DNA of 15,871 bases from positions 1 through 15,871 of the forward strand of contig JACKKB010000001.1 in the NCBI GenBank assembly GCA_020637635.1. Reading direction: 5' to 3'. Positions within the stretch are counted from its first letter, which is position 1, and each line of letters starts with the position of its first letter. The notes below the pieces were generated by a model. That model made no database searches, had not been told where the DNA came from, and saw only the letters and a program-made list of their open reading frames with translations. This DNA comes from Albidovulum sp. GTDB taxonomy: Bacteria; Pseudomonadota; Alphaproteobacteria; Rhodobacterales; Rhodobacteraceae. Below are positions 15,230 through 15,871 of this stretch, one piece after another. Position numbers and translations under genes: made by a program.

Positions 15230-15241
15230 CATATAGTGCCA

Positions 15242-15457
15242 TCAGACGGCATGCTCCGCCTCGGCGTAGATCGCGTCCGTGATCTGCCTGAGCAGTGCAG
15301 CATGGTCCGCGAGGGCCGTGACATGGCCCCAGTGCACGTCCTCGGGGCTGGCGAAGAAGTGGTCGTCGCTGGCGGCGCGGATGCGGTCGAGGGCCGCGTC
15401 GATCTCGGCCTTCCGCGCGATGAAGGCGGCGAGCGCGGCGTCGTTGGTCTTGGGCAT
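15242..15457 (-). CDS. Hypothetical small acidic/helical protein (71 aa)
   Basis: The chosen start gives a protein beginning MPKTNDAALAAFIARKAEID and continuing with AALDRIRAASDDHFFASPED, then HVTALADHAALLRQITDAIY. The open frame extends upstream to 15646, but that part has no coding look and CGGAG lies just before this ATG. The protein is short, helical and has no signal peptide or catalytic motif. I do not recognise it; such short proteins are common at the ends of alphaproteobacterial integrated elements. It precedes the TIR operon on the same strand with 57 bp between, so read-through is possible. Its ribosome binding site abuts a hairpin at 15468-15482. Confidence 0.6.
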   Translation of the reverse strand: MPKTNDAALAAFIARKAEIDAALDRIRAASDDHFFASPEDVHWGHVTALADHAALLRQITDAIYAEAEHAV

Positions 15458-15467
15458 GGGGCGGTCT

Positions 15468-15523
15468 CCGACATGGTGTCGGGGATCATGACGGCTCCGG
15501 TCGGAGCGGATGGCAAGCGCCAT
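15468..15523. other. Cluster of three short perfect hairpins
   Basis: CCGACA-TGG-TGTCGG (15468-15482), GCTCCG-GT-CGGAGC (15494-15507) and ATGGC-AAGC-GCCAT (15510-15523) lie in tandem in the gap upstream of the 71-aa gene. On the minus strand the first stem contains the GG of the CGGAG ribosome binding site. The rest of 15458-15654 holds no convincing gene, only these hairpins and the phased repeats at 15606-15633. Confidence 0.4.
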
Positions 15524-15605
15524 TGGCCGCGAACGTCCCGCGAACAAGGCCTCTGTCCCGTGTCGCATCCGTGTTGCGCGGAGGAATCGGGGGTATTCGT
15601 AAGCC

Positions 15606-15633
15606 TTTGGAATCTTTGGGGAGTGTTCGGGAT
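15606..15633 (-). repeat. 10-bp-phased degenerate repeats near the tRNA (possible integrase arm sites)
   Basis: Read on the plus strand, TTTGGAAT, TTGGGGAG and TTCGGGAT begin at 15606, 15616 and 15626, an exact 10-bp period. They are degenerate reverse complements of ATTCCCAA, the unit repeated before portal at 10084-10101. Position about 75-100 bp inside the element from the tRNA 3' end suits arm-type integrase sites, but this is inference. Confidence 0.4.
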
Positions 15634-15654
15634 GGCCTTGCGACACGACGCGAC

Positions 15655-15680
15655 AAGCAAAAGCCGCCCGAGGAGCGGCC
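15655..15680 (-). terminator. Rho-independent terminator after tRNA-fMet
   Basis: On the minus strand GCCGCTC-CTC-GGGCGGC (15679-15663) folds into a 7-bp stem with one G-T pair and a 3-base loop, followed by TTTTGCTT. It starts 29 bases past the tRNA 3' end, so it should end the rrn-tRNA transcript before the element's genes. If the tRNA 3' end is the integration site, this terminator is carried by the element. Confidence 0.7.
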
Positions 15681-15708
15681 TAAGTGCTTGATATCTTGTC
15701 GGAAAGTT

Positions 15709-15785
<77 letters not shown>

Positions 15786-15850
15786 GCATTTTGTGTCTGT
15801 TCGGTTTTTTGTTGTATCGTTTTATGGAGAGAGAGTTTTGTTCTTCATCA

Positions 15851-15871
15851 AGTTTGGCGGTGACCTACTCT
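15851..15871 (-). rRNA. 5S rRNA, 3' end only (cut by window edge)
   Basis: The minus strand reads AGAGTAGGTCACCGCCAAAC, the conserved 3' end of bacterial 5S rRNA, whose last bases would pair with the 5' end lying beyond the window. The mature 3' end is uncertain by a few bases. With the tRNA-fMet it marks the end of an rrn operon transcribed leftward; the 65-bp spacer is AT-rich without a gene. Confidence 0.88.

Larger units (their letters stand above)
1..15708. mobile_element. Integrated phage-derived element, probably a capsid-forming satellite (cf-PICI-like), left end outside window
   Basis: The content seen is: outward-facing integrase, small DNA-binding early genes, prim-pol primase-helicase, terS, terL, portal, protease/capsid fusion, gpW-like and DUF2190 proteins, plus two cargo loci. 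The right boundary is placed at the 3' end of tRNA-fMet (15709-15785), a classic tyrosine-integrase target whose 3' end faces into the element. The left boundary, with the rest of int and the matching att copy, lies before position 1. No tail, lysis or CI-type repressor gene is visible. Capsid-forming PICIs encode their own heads and terminases and take tails from helper phages, which matches this content and a size of about 16-17 kb. The alternative is a prophage whose tail region was deleted and replaced by the TIR operon. The exact att core cannot be set from this window. Confidence 0.75.

Noticed and set aside
15206..15691. 161-aa plus-strand open frame before the tRNA
   Set aside because: It overlaps the more plausible 71-aa minus-strand gene, runs across the terminator and hairpins, and shows no recognisable features.

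Overview
The window suggests an alphaproteobacterium of the Rhodobacterales. The DNA is GC-rich: positions 12361-12420 hold 45 G/C in 60. At the right edge the 3' end of a 5S rRNA is followed on the same strand by an initiator tRNA-fMet, the usual rrn operon ending in Rhodobacteraceae. Nearly everything else belongs to one integrated, phage-derived element that lies downstream of the tRNA 3' end. The element runs from about 15,700 leftward past position 1, where the window cuts through the start of an outward-facing tyrosine integrase. If the integrase has a normal length and an att site follows it, the whole element would be roughly 16.5-17 kb. That is too small for a normal tailed phage and right for a phage satellite.

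Layout, left to right. Positions 1-296 (-) are the integrase N-terminus. A divergent leader at 297-484 holds a candidate promoter and an imperfect inverted repeat. Positions 485-1721 (+) hold three small overlapping early genes, two of them DNA-binding-like (one excisionase/AlpA-like). Positions 1725-4394 are a large prim-pol/AAA+ primase-helicase. Positions 4395-4754 are a non-coding stretch with a perfect 18-bp inverted repeat, a candidate cos and/or replication origin. A complete DNA-packaging and head module follows: terS (Nu1-like), terL (lambda gpA-like), lambda-type portal, a prohead protease/major capsid fusion, a gpW-like joining protein and a DUF2190 capsid cement protein, ending at 13954. 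No tail, tape-measure, baseplate, lysis or CI/Cro-like gene is visible. The head module ends directly against a convergent cargo operon. This is the expected shape of a capsid-forming satellite (cf-PICI-like) that builds its own small head and borrows tails from a helper phage; a prophage that lost its tail region is the main alternative.

Two cargo loci interrupt or replace phage modules, and both look like anti-phage defence. Between terL and portal sits a lower-GC gene (7214-10069; 50% G+C in 7321-7380) that fuses a calcineurin-like metallophosphoesterase with a STAND-type P-loop NTPase and a helical C-terminus. After the head module, on the minus strand, a small three-helix membrane protein is translationally coupled to a ThsB-like (DUF1863) TIR protein with an unusual Ala/Gly/Leu/Pro-rich insert. 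No SIR2/SLOG or macro-domain Thoeris partner is present, so the membrane protein is the only visible candidate effector. A small 71-aa gene, hairpins, 10-bp-phased repeats and the rrn terminator fill the stretch up to the tRNA.

How it may work together: integrase and the AlpA/excisionase-like protein control integration and excision at tRNA-fMet, the primase-helicase replicates the excised DNA, TerS/TerL package it into its own capsid, and the cargo genes protect the host (and the element's helper niche) from other phages. The helper dependence and the defence roles are inferences from gene content.
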